Source of the DNA: an uncultured Lachnospiraceae bacterium
GTDB lineage: Bacteria > Bacillota > Clostridia > Lachnospirales > Lachnospiraceae
DNA length: 5,058 nucleotides
Direction of reading: 5' to 3'
Assembly: GCA_910579645.1 (NCBI GenBank)
Contig: CAJTVK010000201.1
Span: 1 to 5,058, forward strand
A model generated the notes under the pieces. It was given only the letters and a program-made list of their open reading frames with translations, was not told the origin of the DNA and ran no database searches. Both the position numbers and the translations under genes were made by a program. This document shows, piece after piece, positions 1 to 4,891 of this stretch; position 1 is the stretch's first letter; each line of letters starts with the position of its first letter.

Positions 1-40
1 CCCCTCCCCCCTACTTTTCCAAGAAATTTCCTCTTTGCTC

Positions 41-69
41 TTGACAAACCACATATTTTGTACTATTGT
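41..69 (+). promoter_or_regulatory. Sigma-A-like promoter of the GntR-ABC operon
   Basis: A perfect -35 hexamer TTGACA (41-46) is followed after 17 bp by TATTGT (64-69), which matches 4 of 6 bases of the TATAAT consensus. A TACTAT at 69-74 is an alternative -10, but its 22-bp spacer is too long. The -10 lies inside the repeated operator words at 58-87, so a bound repressor would block polymerase. Transcription would start near 76, leaving a leader of about 50 nt before the GntR start codon. Confidence 0.6.
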
Positions 70-87
70 ACTATTAAAATAATACAA
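58..87. promoter_or_regulatory. Probable GntR (YtrA-type) autoregulatory operator
   Basis: The word TTGTACTATT occurs twice in direct tandem with an 8-bp period (58-67 and 66-75). It is followed after 2 bp by the inverted copy AATAATACAA (78-87), which pairs with the second copy at 9 of 10 positions. The result is a 22-bp near-palindrome (66-87) plus an extra upstream half-site, all on the -10 region. GntR regulators of the YtrA group commonly bind such AT-rich palindromes before their own operon. That the protein encoded at 130-516 binds here is an inference. Confidence 0.6.
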
Positions 88-129
88 ATGCATAAAACAA
101 CCAAAATGTAAAAGGAAAGGATGGATAGC

Positions 130-516
130 ATGGCATGGATATTGGATGCGGACAAACCCATTTATGCCCAATTGGTGGAAATCATACAGATGCAGATTGT
201 TTCCGGGCAATATAAAGCGGGCGATAAGTTCCCAAGCGTGCGGGATCTGGCAGCGGAAGCCAGCGTTAACCCAAACACAATGCAGAAAGCCCTTGCCGAA
301 CTGGAAAGGAACGGGCTGATTACCACACAGCGCACCAGCGGACGCACAGTAACGGAGGATAATGAAATGATACAGAAAGTAAGGACACAGCTTGCCGACG
401 AATACATCAGGAACTTTTTCCGGATGATGCAGAAACTAGGCTATTCGGCGGAAGAAATCCTGTCACTGATTAAACAAGCAACTGAGGAGGGAAATCAATA
501 TGGAAGCATTGGCTGA
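130..516 (+). CDS. GntR-family transcriptional regulator, YtrA subfamily
   Basis: A 128-residue DNA-binding repressor, the usual size for the YtrA subgroup, which lacks a large ligand-binding domain. The winged helix-turn-helix covers about residues 10-75. It opens with the typical DxxxPIYxQL stretch, continues with FPSVRDLA (34-41), NPNTMQKAL in the recognition helix (47-55) and LERNGLI (58-64), and ends in a wing around TSGRTV. The last 50 residues are short amphipathic helices expected to form the dimer. I chose the ATG at 130: AAAGGAAAGG (111-120) lies 9 nt before it, but directly abuts the alternative ATG at 121, which would add three residues. The gene overlaps the ABC ATPase gene by 17 nt. 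It probably represses its own operon through the operator at 58-87 and is released by an envelope or peptide signal; the inducer is unknown. Confidence 0.93.
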   Translation: MAWILDADKPIYAQLVEIIQMQIVSGQYKAGDKFPSVRDLAAEASVNPNTMQKALAELERNGLITTQRTSGRTVTEDNEMIQKVRTQLADEYIRNFFRMMQKLGYSAEEILSLIKQATEEGNQYGSIG

Positions 517-1198
517 AATACGCGGCCTGACAAAGGTATTCGGCAATACCTTGGCCGTAAACAACATGAACCTTGTTATCCCCCGCGGGAAAATCATCGG
601 CCTGTTAGGGCCAAACGGAAGCGGCAAATCCACGCTTATTAAAATGCTGAACGGCCTTCTTACGCCCACTGCCGGGAATATCTTCATCAATGGCCAGGAA
701 CCCGGCGTTGCCACAAAGGCACGTGTCGCTTATCTGCCGGAAAGGACTTATCTGCAAAGCGGCATGAAAGTTTGCGATACCGTGGAATTTTTCTGCGATT
801 TTTATGAGGACTTCGACAGAGAACGCGCCTTTACCATGCTGAGTAATCTGGCCATTCCGTTTACCGCACCGCTGAAGACTTTATCAAAGGGCACGAAAGA
901 AAAAGTGCAGCTGATTTTAGTCATGAGCCGGAATGCCGACTTGTATATATTGGATGAACCTATAGCCGGCGTGGACCCTGCCGCCAGAGACTACATTTTA
1001 AGAACAATCATTACTAATTACAGCGGAAATTCCAGTATCCTTCTGTCCACTCACCTTATCACGGACATTGAAAATATACTGGATGAAGTTATATTGGTGC
1101 GCAACGGGCAGATTCTTGCCCACATGGGCGTGGACCAGATCCGGGCAGAATACGGGCAGTCGGTAGACGCATATTTCAGGAGGGTATTCGCATGTTAA
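500..1198 (+). CDS. ABC transporter ATP-binding protein
   Basis: A 232-residue cytoplasmic nucleotide-binding subunit that should power the permease encoded next. The order of motifs is complete: Walker A GPNGSGKST (37-45); a Q-loop region reading YLPER (78-82), with Glu where many families have Gln, as is common in this exporter group; signature LSKGTKEKV (128-136), a variant of LSGGQ; Walker B LYILDEP (148-154); D-loop AGVD (156-159); and switch histidine H185 in STH. The start at 500 has a strong GAGGAGGG site (484-491) 8 nt upstream. It overlaps the GntR gene by 17 nt and the permease gene by 7 nt, so the three are one operon. The family context is YtrB/BcrA-like drug or peptide export, or envelope-stress transporters. 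Substrate and direction cannot be read from the sequence. Confidence 0.95.
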   Translation: MEALAEIRGLTKVFGNTLAVNNMNLVIPRGKIIGLLGPNGSGKSTLIKMLNGLLTPTAGNIFINGQEPGVATKARVAYLPERTYLQSGMKVCDTVEFFCDFYEDFDRERAFTMLSNLAIPFTAPLKTLSKGTKEKVQLILVMSRNADLYILDEPIAGVDPAARDYILRTIITNYSGNSSILLSTHLITDIENILDEVILVRNGQILAHMGVDQIRAEYGQSVDAYFRRVFAC

Positions 1199-2022
1199 TC
1201 AAATTGTTTAAATATGAATGGAAATTTTTTTGGAAGGTTCCGGCAACCATTAACCTAGCCTTAGTCATTATCACCCTTTTGGGCATTACCTCCCTGATTT
1301 CACCGTTATGGACTCTGGATTATGATATTATAGGCGCATTAATGGCAACTTCCCTGCTGTTTTACTATCTTTCTATCTTCGCAGGCTCCATCGCTGTCAG
1401 CGCATATATTGCTATACGGTTTTACAAAAATGTTTATACGGATGAAGGTTATCTTACCAATACCCTTCCCGTAACCCCCAGGCAGATTATTCTGTCCAAG
1501 CTGTTTGTCGGCGTGCTGTGGACAGCCATCACGGGGCTTGTCATTATGTTCAGCGTCCTGATTCTGGTGGCAGTAGGCTTATATAGTTACGGGGACAACA
1601 GCATAATAGAAATTATCCGGGAACTTATGCTGGCGTGGAATGATATGGCAGAAATATTCCGGGAAATAGGATTCCGTCCTTTCTCCTTCACTTTTCTGTG
1701 CGTCATTTATAGCATCATAAGTACTTTTTTCAGCATTCTGATGCTTTATTCCGCCATATCGCTCGGGCAGATGTTTTCCCGGCACAAAGTGGCCGGTGCC
1801 ATTATATGGTATTTTGTGGAATATATGGTTGTTCAGTTCGGCTCTTCCATTCTGATGACCATTATCGGATTTTCCGTTGTGAACCGGCTTGATTATTATG
1901 ATTCCATCAGTTCCATCTTCGACCCGATAATGATTGGCAGCATTTTCCTATACTTGCTGGGCGGTTTCGGCCTATACTGCATAACCGAATATATGCTGAA
2001 AAAGAAATTGAATCTGGACTGA
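1192..2022 (+). CDS. ABC-2 type membrane permease subunit
   Basis: A 276-residue integral membrane protein with six hydrophobic segments at about 18-40, 46-75, 104-132, 164-192, 200-229 and 244-266, and a lysine-rich C-terminus (KKKLNLD). The cytoplasmic loop after the second segment contains FYKNVYTDEGYLTNTLPVTP (77-96), a stretch characteristic of Firmicute permeases paired with YtrB-like ATPases; it probably includes the coupling helix. AGGAGGG (1178-1184) sits 7 nt before the start, inside the end of the ATPase gene. The permease presumably homodimerises with two ATPase subunits. The stop codon (2020-2022) coincides with the first three bases of a degenerate unit of the 11-bp array that follows, so the gene's end may have seeded the array or been shaped by it. 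The substrate is unknown. Confidence 0.9.
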   Translation: MLIKLFKYEWKFFWKVPATINLALVIITLLGITSLISPLWTLDYDIIGALMATSLLFYYLSIFAGSIAVSAYIAIRFYKNVYTDEGYLTNTLPVTPRQIILSKLFVGVLWTAITGLVIMFSVLILVAVGLYSYGDNSIIEIIRELMLAWNDMAEIFREIGFRPFSFTFLCVIYSIISTFFSILMLYSAISLGQMFSRHKVAGAIIWYFVEYMVVQFGSSILMTIIGFSVVNRLDYYDSISSIFDPIMIGSIFLYLLGGFGLYCITEYMLKKKLNLD

Positions 2023-2220
2023 TTTTGGACGGAATCCGACCTGACTCCGGTCTGACTCCCACCAGAATCCAGTCTGACTCCGGTCTGACTCCGGTCTGAC
2101 TCCCACCAGACTCCGGTCTGACTCCGGCCAGACTCCGGTCTGACTCCCACCAGAATTCGACCTGACTCCGGCCAGAATTTGGTCTGACTCCGGAATTTGG
2201 TCTGACTCCGGAATTTGGTC
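2009..2220. repeat. 11-bp tandem array with hairpin-forming units
   Basis: From 2031 to 2184 the sequence divides without gaps into fourteen 11-bp units with consensus TGACTCCGGTC; exact copies start at 2042, 2075 and 2086. Recurrent variants are TGACTCCCACC (2053, 2097, 2141), AGACTCCGGTC (2108, 2130), TGACTCCGGCC (2119, 2163) and AGAATTTGGTC (2174). Two identical 18-bp units (2185-2202, 2203-2220) finish the array; each equals a TGACTCCGGCC plus AGAATTTGGTC pair minus 4 bp. Two weak units (2009-2019, 8 of 11 matches; 2020-2030, 7 of 11) carry the phase back into the permease gene. In RNA the core GACTCCGGTC folds as a short stem with a UCCG loop. The period is not a multiple of three, so the long open frames on the minus strand are by-products. 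The function is unknown. Confidence 0.95.
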
Positions 2221-2234
2221 GGAGGACAATTTTT
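2200..2234 (+). terminator. Possible weak intrinsic terminator at the array's end
   Basis: CTCCG (2206-2210) in the last array unit pairs with CGGAG (2220-2224) across a 9-nt loop. Outside a 3-nt bulge, GTC (2200-2202) pairs with GAC (2225-2227), giving eight base pairs in total. The stem is followed by AA and five Ts (2230-2234). This could end transcription of the ABC operon, which otherwise has no visible terminator. The bulge, large loop and short T run make it a weak candidate. Confidence 0.35.
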
Positions 2235-2237
2235 AGT

Positions 2238-2390
2238 ATGGTCAGAAGGGGTTCTCGGGAAAGGCAGCAGAAGGGGCTCTCGGGAAAGGCAGCAGAAGGG
2301 ACTCTTGGGAAAGGCAGCAGAAGGGGCTCTCGGGAAAGGCAGCAGTTGATATGGGAGGTGCAAATAACATTATGGAATTTAGAGTCTTGA
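2238..2390 (+). CDS. Hypothetical 50-residue basic peptide read through the 25-bp array
   Basis: An ATG at 2238 opens a 50-codon frame ending at TGA 2388-2390. A GGAGGA sequence (2221-2226) lies 11 nt before it, a usable but long spacing. Because 25 is one more than a multiple of three, successive array units are read in different frames, giving a peptide rich in Arg, Lys, Gly and Gln (starting MVRRGSRERQQKG). Its last 19 nt overlap the start of the LysR gene, so translation could affect LysR initiation. No homologue is recognised. It may be only an open frame without function, since the array lacks stop codons in several frames. Confidence 0.15.
   Translation: MVRRGSRERQQKGLSGKAAEGTLGKGSRRGSRERQQLIWEVQITLWNLES
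2244..2343. repeat. Four-unit 25-bp tandem array
   Basis: Four head-to-tail units lie at 2244-2268, 2269-2293, 2294-2318 and 2319-2343. Each starts AGAAGGG and ends GGGAAAGGCAGC. Units 2 and 4 are identical, unit 1 differs from them at one base (T for C), and unit 3 at two. The plus strand is purine-rich, with repeated AAGGGG and GGGAAAGG stretches. The array is unrelated to the 11-bp array upstream, with about 23 bp between them. It occupies the leader of the LysR gene and ends 10 bp before its ribosome binding site. There are no unique spacers, so it is not CRISPR. Confidence 0.95.
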
Positions 2391-3241
2391 AATACTTTCT
2401 GATGGTTGCCAGAGAAGAAAATATTACAAAGGCCGCCGCATTATTACATCTTACACAGCCCACACTTTCCCGGCAGCTTATGCAGCTTGAAGAAGAATTA
2501 GGGGTAAAATTGTTTCATAGAAGCAAACACAGCATAATTTTAACCGAGGACGGTATGCTCTTAAAGCGCCGGGCACAGGAAATCATCTCATTGTCTGATA
2601 AAACGGTTCAAGAGCTTTCCCATAAGGAAGATGTGCTGTCAGGCGAAATCGCAATCGGCTGTGGGGAAACGAAAAGTATGCTCTTTCTTTCGGAGCAGAT
2701 CAGAAAATTCCAGCAGAAATATCCTCTTGTGCGGTTTAGTATTTACAGCGCAATCGCAGATGATATTAAAGAACGGATTGAAAAAGGGATTTTAGATATA
2801 GGGCTTCTTGTGGAACCTGTGGATGTCGGGAAGTATGAATTTATCTGTATGCCGGAGAAAGAAAAATGGGGCATATTGGTAAGGAAAGATTCTGAATTGG
2901 CAGCGAAGGAATCTATCAATCCTAAGGATTTAACAGAAGTGCCTCTGATTATGGTAAAACGGGAACTGGTAAAAAATGAACTGGCCAGTTGGTTTGGTGA
3001 TTATTATGAGGGACTTCAAATTGCGGCTACCTATAATTTGATTTTAAACGCTGCGTCTATGGTGGAACGTGGAGTTGGCGTTGCGCTGTGTTTTGATTTT
3101 GGTGCCGCTTTTTATGAGGACTTATGCTTTATTCCGCTTATTCCAACATTAGAAACTGGTTCGGTGTTAGTCCGGAAAAAGAATCAGACGCTTGGAGCTG
3201 CCGCTTCCCAATTTATAAATTATCTCAAAAATGCCTTTTAG
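2372..3241 (+). CDS. LysR-type transcriptional regulator
   Basis: A 289-residue regulator of normal LysR length. The N-terminal winged helix-turn-helix starts with the canonical MEFRVLKYFL, followed by NITKAAALLHLTQPTLSRQL (17-36) and LEEELGVKLFHRS (39-51). A linker helix leads to a two-lobed effector-binding domain from about residue 91 (SGEIAIGCGE) to the end, with the family's typical DIGLLVEP and MVERGVGVALC stretches. I prefer the ATG at 2372 to that at 2351, because the family begins with MEFRVL and the only good ribosome binding site, GGAGGTG (2354-2360), lies 11 nt before 2372 and after the other ATG. The likely targets are the aldo/keto reductase and decarboxylase-family genes downstream, although LysR regulators more often sit divergently from their targets. 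The co-inducer is unknown. Confidence 0.93.
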   Translation: MEFRVLKYFLMVAREENITKAAALLHLTQPTLSRQLMQLEEELGVKLFHRSKHSIILTEDGMLLKRRAQEIISLSDKTVQELSHKEDVLSGEIAIGCGETKSMLFLSEQIRKFQQKYPLVRFSIYSAIADDIKERIEKGILDIGLLVEPVDVGKYEFICMPEKEKWGILVRKDSELAAKESINPKDLTEVPLIMVKRELVKNELASWFGDYYEGLQIAATYNLILNAASMVERGVGVALCFDFGAAFYEDLCFIPLIPTLETGSVLVRKKNQTLGAAASQFINYLKNAF

Positions 3242-3292
3242 GCATTATAAGGTATTTGATGTAGGCATTAGACATTTCTTAAAAATTAAATT

Positions 3293-3329
3293 AAAATGTA
3301 GGTGTTCAAGAAGGACTCCTGCATTTTTT
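3293..3329 (+). terminator. Intrinsic terminator after the LysR gene
   Basis: AAAATGTAGG (3293-3302) pairs with CCTGCATTTT (3318-3327) through ten pairs including one G-U. Inside the loop GTTC (3304-3307) can also pair with GGAC (3313-3316). The right arm runs into six Ts (3324-3329). It begins 52 bp after the LysR stop, so the LysR transcript should end here and the reductase should need its own promoter. A smaller hairpin, AATGCC/GGCATT (3230-3246), overlaps the LysR stop codon but has no T run. Confidence 0.75.
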
Positions 3330-3346
3330 ATTACAGCTCTGTGCAG

Positions 3347-3445
3347 ATGAAATATGCCGCCGACGCGGCGCACAGGACGCGCGGCGAGCAGAGGAAGATG
3401 GCTCTTCCCTACTCGGTTTATCTGCGGGAAGGAGCTTACGAATGA
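3347..3445 (+). pseudogene. GC-rich coding-like fragment, origin unknown
   Basis: From ATG 3347 a 32-codon frame reads MKYAADAAHRTRGEQRKM and ends LREGAYE at TGA 3443-3445; the same frame is open upstream to 3302. G and C dominate its third codon positions (gcc, gcc, gac, gcg, gcg, cac), unlike the AT-richer codons of the LysR gene just before. This suggests coding DNA from another source, possibly the tail of a gene from a mobile element. I cannot identify the family, there is no ribosome binding site at the right distance, and the frame starting at 3295 is also open. A short real peptide cannot be excluded. Confidence 0.3.
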
Positions 3446-3515
3446 CGATTGATTAAGCAAGCATACGTTACAGCATTCCCCTTGATATTCTTCATAAATC
3501 TAAAAGCCGGGGATT

Positions 3516-3617
3516 ATGCGGTGCTGTAAAAAAGGTCATGGGCGCATCGAAGCAGAAAACTATATGCGGCTGTTACCGGAAGGAGAAAGTGCCGAGGCGC
3601 AAAGGCTTGATATGTGA
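3516..3617 (+). pseudogene. Unidentified 33-codon coding-like fragment
   Basis: The frame from ATG 3516 to TGA 3615-3617 reads like ordinary protein in its second half (GRIEAENYMRLLPEGESAEA, then QRLDM). Only a weak GGGG precedes the start, and the first residues (MRCCKKGH) look less natural, so the homologous part may begin around 3540. The end ATGTGA overlaps the GTG that opens the next protein-like stretch in another frame, so this could be a frameshift or deletion junction. No family is recognised. Confidence 0.25.
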
Positions 3618-3733
3618 CCGCCTATGGGAATACAGGAAACGATGTGAAGGAATCCACTGTTCCGGAGCCGAGTACACCGGAAGTGCAGGAAACAGAAAGT
3701 CTTGGTTGCTTTGGAAATTACAAATGGAATTGA
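3614..3733 (+). pseudogene. Possible remnant of a lipoprotein N-terminus (lost lipobox)
   Basis: The frame from 3614 to TGA 3731-3733 gives VTAYGNTGNDVKESTVPEPS followed by TPEVQETES and a short unrelated-looking tail. It resembles the region just after a Clostridia lipoprotein signal peptide, where VTACG is followed by a polar Ser/Thr/Pro/Glu linker. Here the expected lipobox cysteine is Tyr (TAT, 3623-3625) and the hydrophobic signal segment is missing. Lipoprotein-anchored flavodoxin-like proteins occur beside aldo/keto reductases in related clusters, so this may be the linker of such a gene after a deletion. The likeness is to a sequence style, not a proven homology. Confidence 0.35.
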
Positions 3734-3754
3734 ACATAAGTAGGAGGCGATATA

Positions 3755-4792
3755 ATGCAATATATAAAACTTGGAAATTCTGATTTGACTGTTTCCCGCA
3801 TCTGTATGGGCTGTATGGGATTTGGCGACGCAAATAATGGCCAGCACTCATGGACGATTGACGAGGAACATTCCCGTGAGATTATCCGCCGTGGGCTGGA
3901 TTTGGGCATTAATTTCTTTGATACGGCAATCGCTTACCAAAGCGGAACCAGCGAACAGTATCTTGGCCGGGCACTTCGGGAATATGCAAAGCGTGAGGAT
4001 GTGGTGGTGGCGACAAAATTTCTTCCCCGCACTCAGGATGACATCCGGGTGGGGATTACCGGACAGCAGCATATTGAGCGGATGATAAACCGGAGTCTTT
4101 CCAATCTTGGCATGGATTATGTAGATTTATATATTTACCACATGTGGGACTATGAAACGCCGCTTTACGATATCATGGAAGGCCTGAATAATGTGGTAAA
4201 AGCCGGTAAAGCCCGTTATATTGGGATTTCCAACTGCTTCGCTTATCAGATTGCAAAGGCAAACGCACTGGCGGACAAAGAAGGATTTGCAAAGTTTGTA
4301 TCCGTGCAGGGGCACTACAATCTGATTTTTAGGGAAGAAGAACGGGAAATGGCAAAACTCTGTCGGGAGGACAATATCGCCATGACACCGTACAGTGCGT
4401 TGGCCGGAGGCAGGCTTGCAAGGCTCCCCGGTGAAACTTCTAAGCGTTTGCAGGAGGACAGTTATGCAAAGCTGAAATATGACGCTGCTGCCGGGCAGGA
4501 TGGCGTGATTATTGACAGAGTGGCGAAACTGGCCAAGGACAAGGGCATTTCTATGACGGAGATTGCTCTTGCGTGGCTTTTGACCAAAGTAACTTCTCCG
4601 GTAGTCGGAGCAACGAAACTCCATCATATCGAAGGAGCGGCTAAAGCGACAGAAGCGGAATTGTCAGCGGAGGAACTTTCCTATTTGGAAGAGCCTTATG
4701 TTCCGCATAAGCTGGTGGGCGTTATGGCGCAGAATACGCAGGCTTCTGCCAAAGAGAGCCATGTATGGTCTGCCGGAAAACAAAAAATATAG
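3755..4792 (+). CDS. Aldo/keto reductase family protein
   Basis: A complete 345-residue cytoplasmic (beta/alpha)8-barrel oxidoreductase, expected to reduce aldehydes or ketones with NADPH. The catalytic tetrad is intact: D56 in NFFDTA, Y61, K88 in VVVATKF and H129 in LYIYHMWD. Cofactor and barrel landmarks follow: GISN (157-160), Q185, YSALAGGRL (213-221) and SPVVGATKLHHIE (281-293), the nicotinamide and 2'-phosphate binding region. The N-terminal MQYIKLGNSDLTVSRICMG is the usual first strand. The start is fixed by AGGAGG (3742-3747) 7 nt upstream. It resembles the YajO/Tas-like group of bacterial AKRs; the substrate is unknown. It is followed by a decarboxylase-family gene and preceded by a LysR gene, a common redox or aromatic-stress cluster layout. 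No transmembrane segment or signal peptide is seen. Confidence 0.95.
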   Translation: MQYIKLGNSDLTVSRICMGCMGFGDANNGQHSWTIDEEHSREIIRRGLDLGINFFDTAIAYQSGTSEQYLGRALREYAKREDVVVATKFLPRTQDDIRVGITGQQHIERMINRSLSNLGMDYVDLYIYHMWDYETPLYDIMEGLNNVVKAGKARYIGISNCFAYQIAKANALADKEGFAKFVSVQGHYNLIFREEEREMAKLCREDNIAMTPYSALAGGRLARLPGETSKRLQEDSYAKLKYDAAAGQDGVIIDRVAKLAKDKGISMTEIALAWLLTKVTSPVVGATKLHHIEGAAKATEAELSAEELSYLEEPYVPHKLVGVMAQNTQASAKESHVWSAGKQKI

Positions 4793-4878
4793 CAGGGCAT
4801 GTCACGGAAGGAAAGCTTTTGAATGGGAAGCAGAAAGCGGAAGAATTGAAAAAATGGGCGGACAGTTTTGAAAAATAG
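4793..4878 (+). pseudogene. Relic of a flavodoxin-like C-terminus
   Basis: Directly after the reductase stop, the frame with codons from 4798 to TAG 4876-4878 reads GHVTEGKLLNGKQKAEELKK then WADSFEK. This matches in style the last strand and helix of small flavodoxin-like proteins, which commonly end in a G-L-x-L-NG turn followed by an amphipathic helix with ExxxKxWxxxF. No start codon in this frame or ribosome binding site gives a usable protein, so the rest of the gene seems to be deleted. A flavodoxin-type gene between an aldo/keto reductase and a carboxymuconolactone decarboxylase-family gene would fit the cluster. With only 27 residues the assignment is tentative. Confidence 0.4.
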
Positions 4879-4891
4879 GGAGGATAAAAAA

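Larger units (their letters stand above)
3330..3754. other. 425-bp gap without an intact gene
   Basis: Between the LysR terminator and the reductase start I find only coding-like fragments, each listed separately: a GC-rich patch (3347-3445), a 33-codon frame (3516-3617) and a lipoprotein-like fragment (3614-3733). Frames that read like protein change from piece to piece, as expected for decayed or deleted DNA. A TTGATA at 3482-3487 lacks a -10 at the right spacing, and I could not define a promoter or LysR binding site for the reductase. AGGAGG (3742-3747) is the reductase ribosome binding site. Confidence 0.6.

Noticed and set aside
121..129. ATG at 121 as GntR start
   Set aside because: The purine-rich ribosome binding site directly abuts it; the ATG at 130 has proper spacing and fits the family's N-terminus.
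1972..2229. 85-codon minus-strand ORF with SDQIPESDQIPE-type repeats
   Set aside because: It is the same 11-bp array read in another frame. Open frames in several registers are expected when the unit has no stop and is not a multiple of three.
2009..2343. CRISPR array
   Set aside because: Units are contiguous with no unique spacers, periods are 11 and 25 bp, and no cas gene is present.
1896..2363. 155-codon minus-strand ORF with repeats such as GVRPESGRSQTG and LPFPRAPSAAFP
   Set aside because: It exists because the two arrays lack stop codons on that strand and it crosses both unrelated arrays and the permease gene. There is no ribosome binding site or family signature.
2351..2371. ATG at 2351 as LysR start
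   Set aside because: It lies before the only good ribosome binding site and adds MGGANNI ahead of the canonical MEFRVL start.
3245..3460. 71-codon minus-strand ORF over the LysR terminator
   Set aside because: It crosses the terminator hairpin and the GC-rich patch, has no recognisable motif, and plus-strand codon composition is more coding-like.
3730..3756. TTGAAC and TATAAT as a reductase promoter
   Set aside because: The spacer is 15 bp and the -10 overlaps the ATG, so the transcript would lack the strong AGGAGG site.
3538..3783. 81-codon plus-strand ORF running into the reductase start
   Set aside because: It is rich in Lys, Arg, Cys and Trp without domain-like pattern, lacks a properly spaced ribosome binding site, and other frames in the same stretch read more like protein.
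4127..4627. 166-codon minus-strand ORF inside the reductase gene
   Set aside because: It is a shadow of a gene whose catalytic tetrad and cofactor motifs are intact on the plus strand; rich in Cys, His and Phe, with no start signals.
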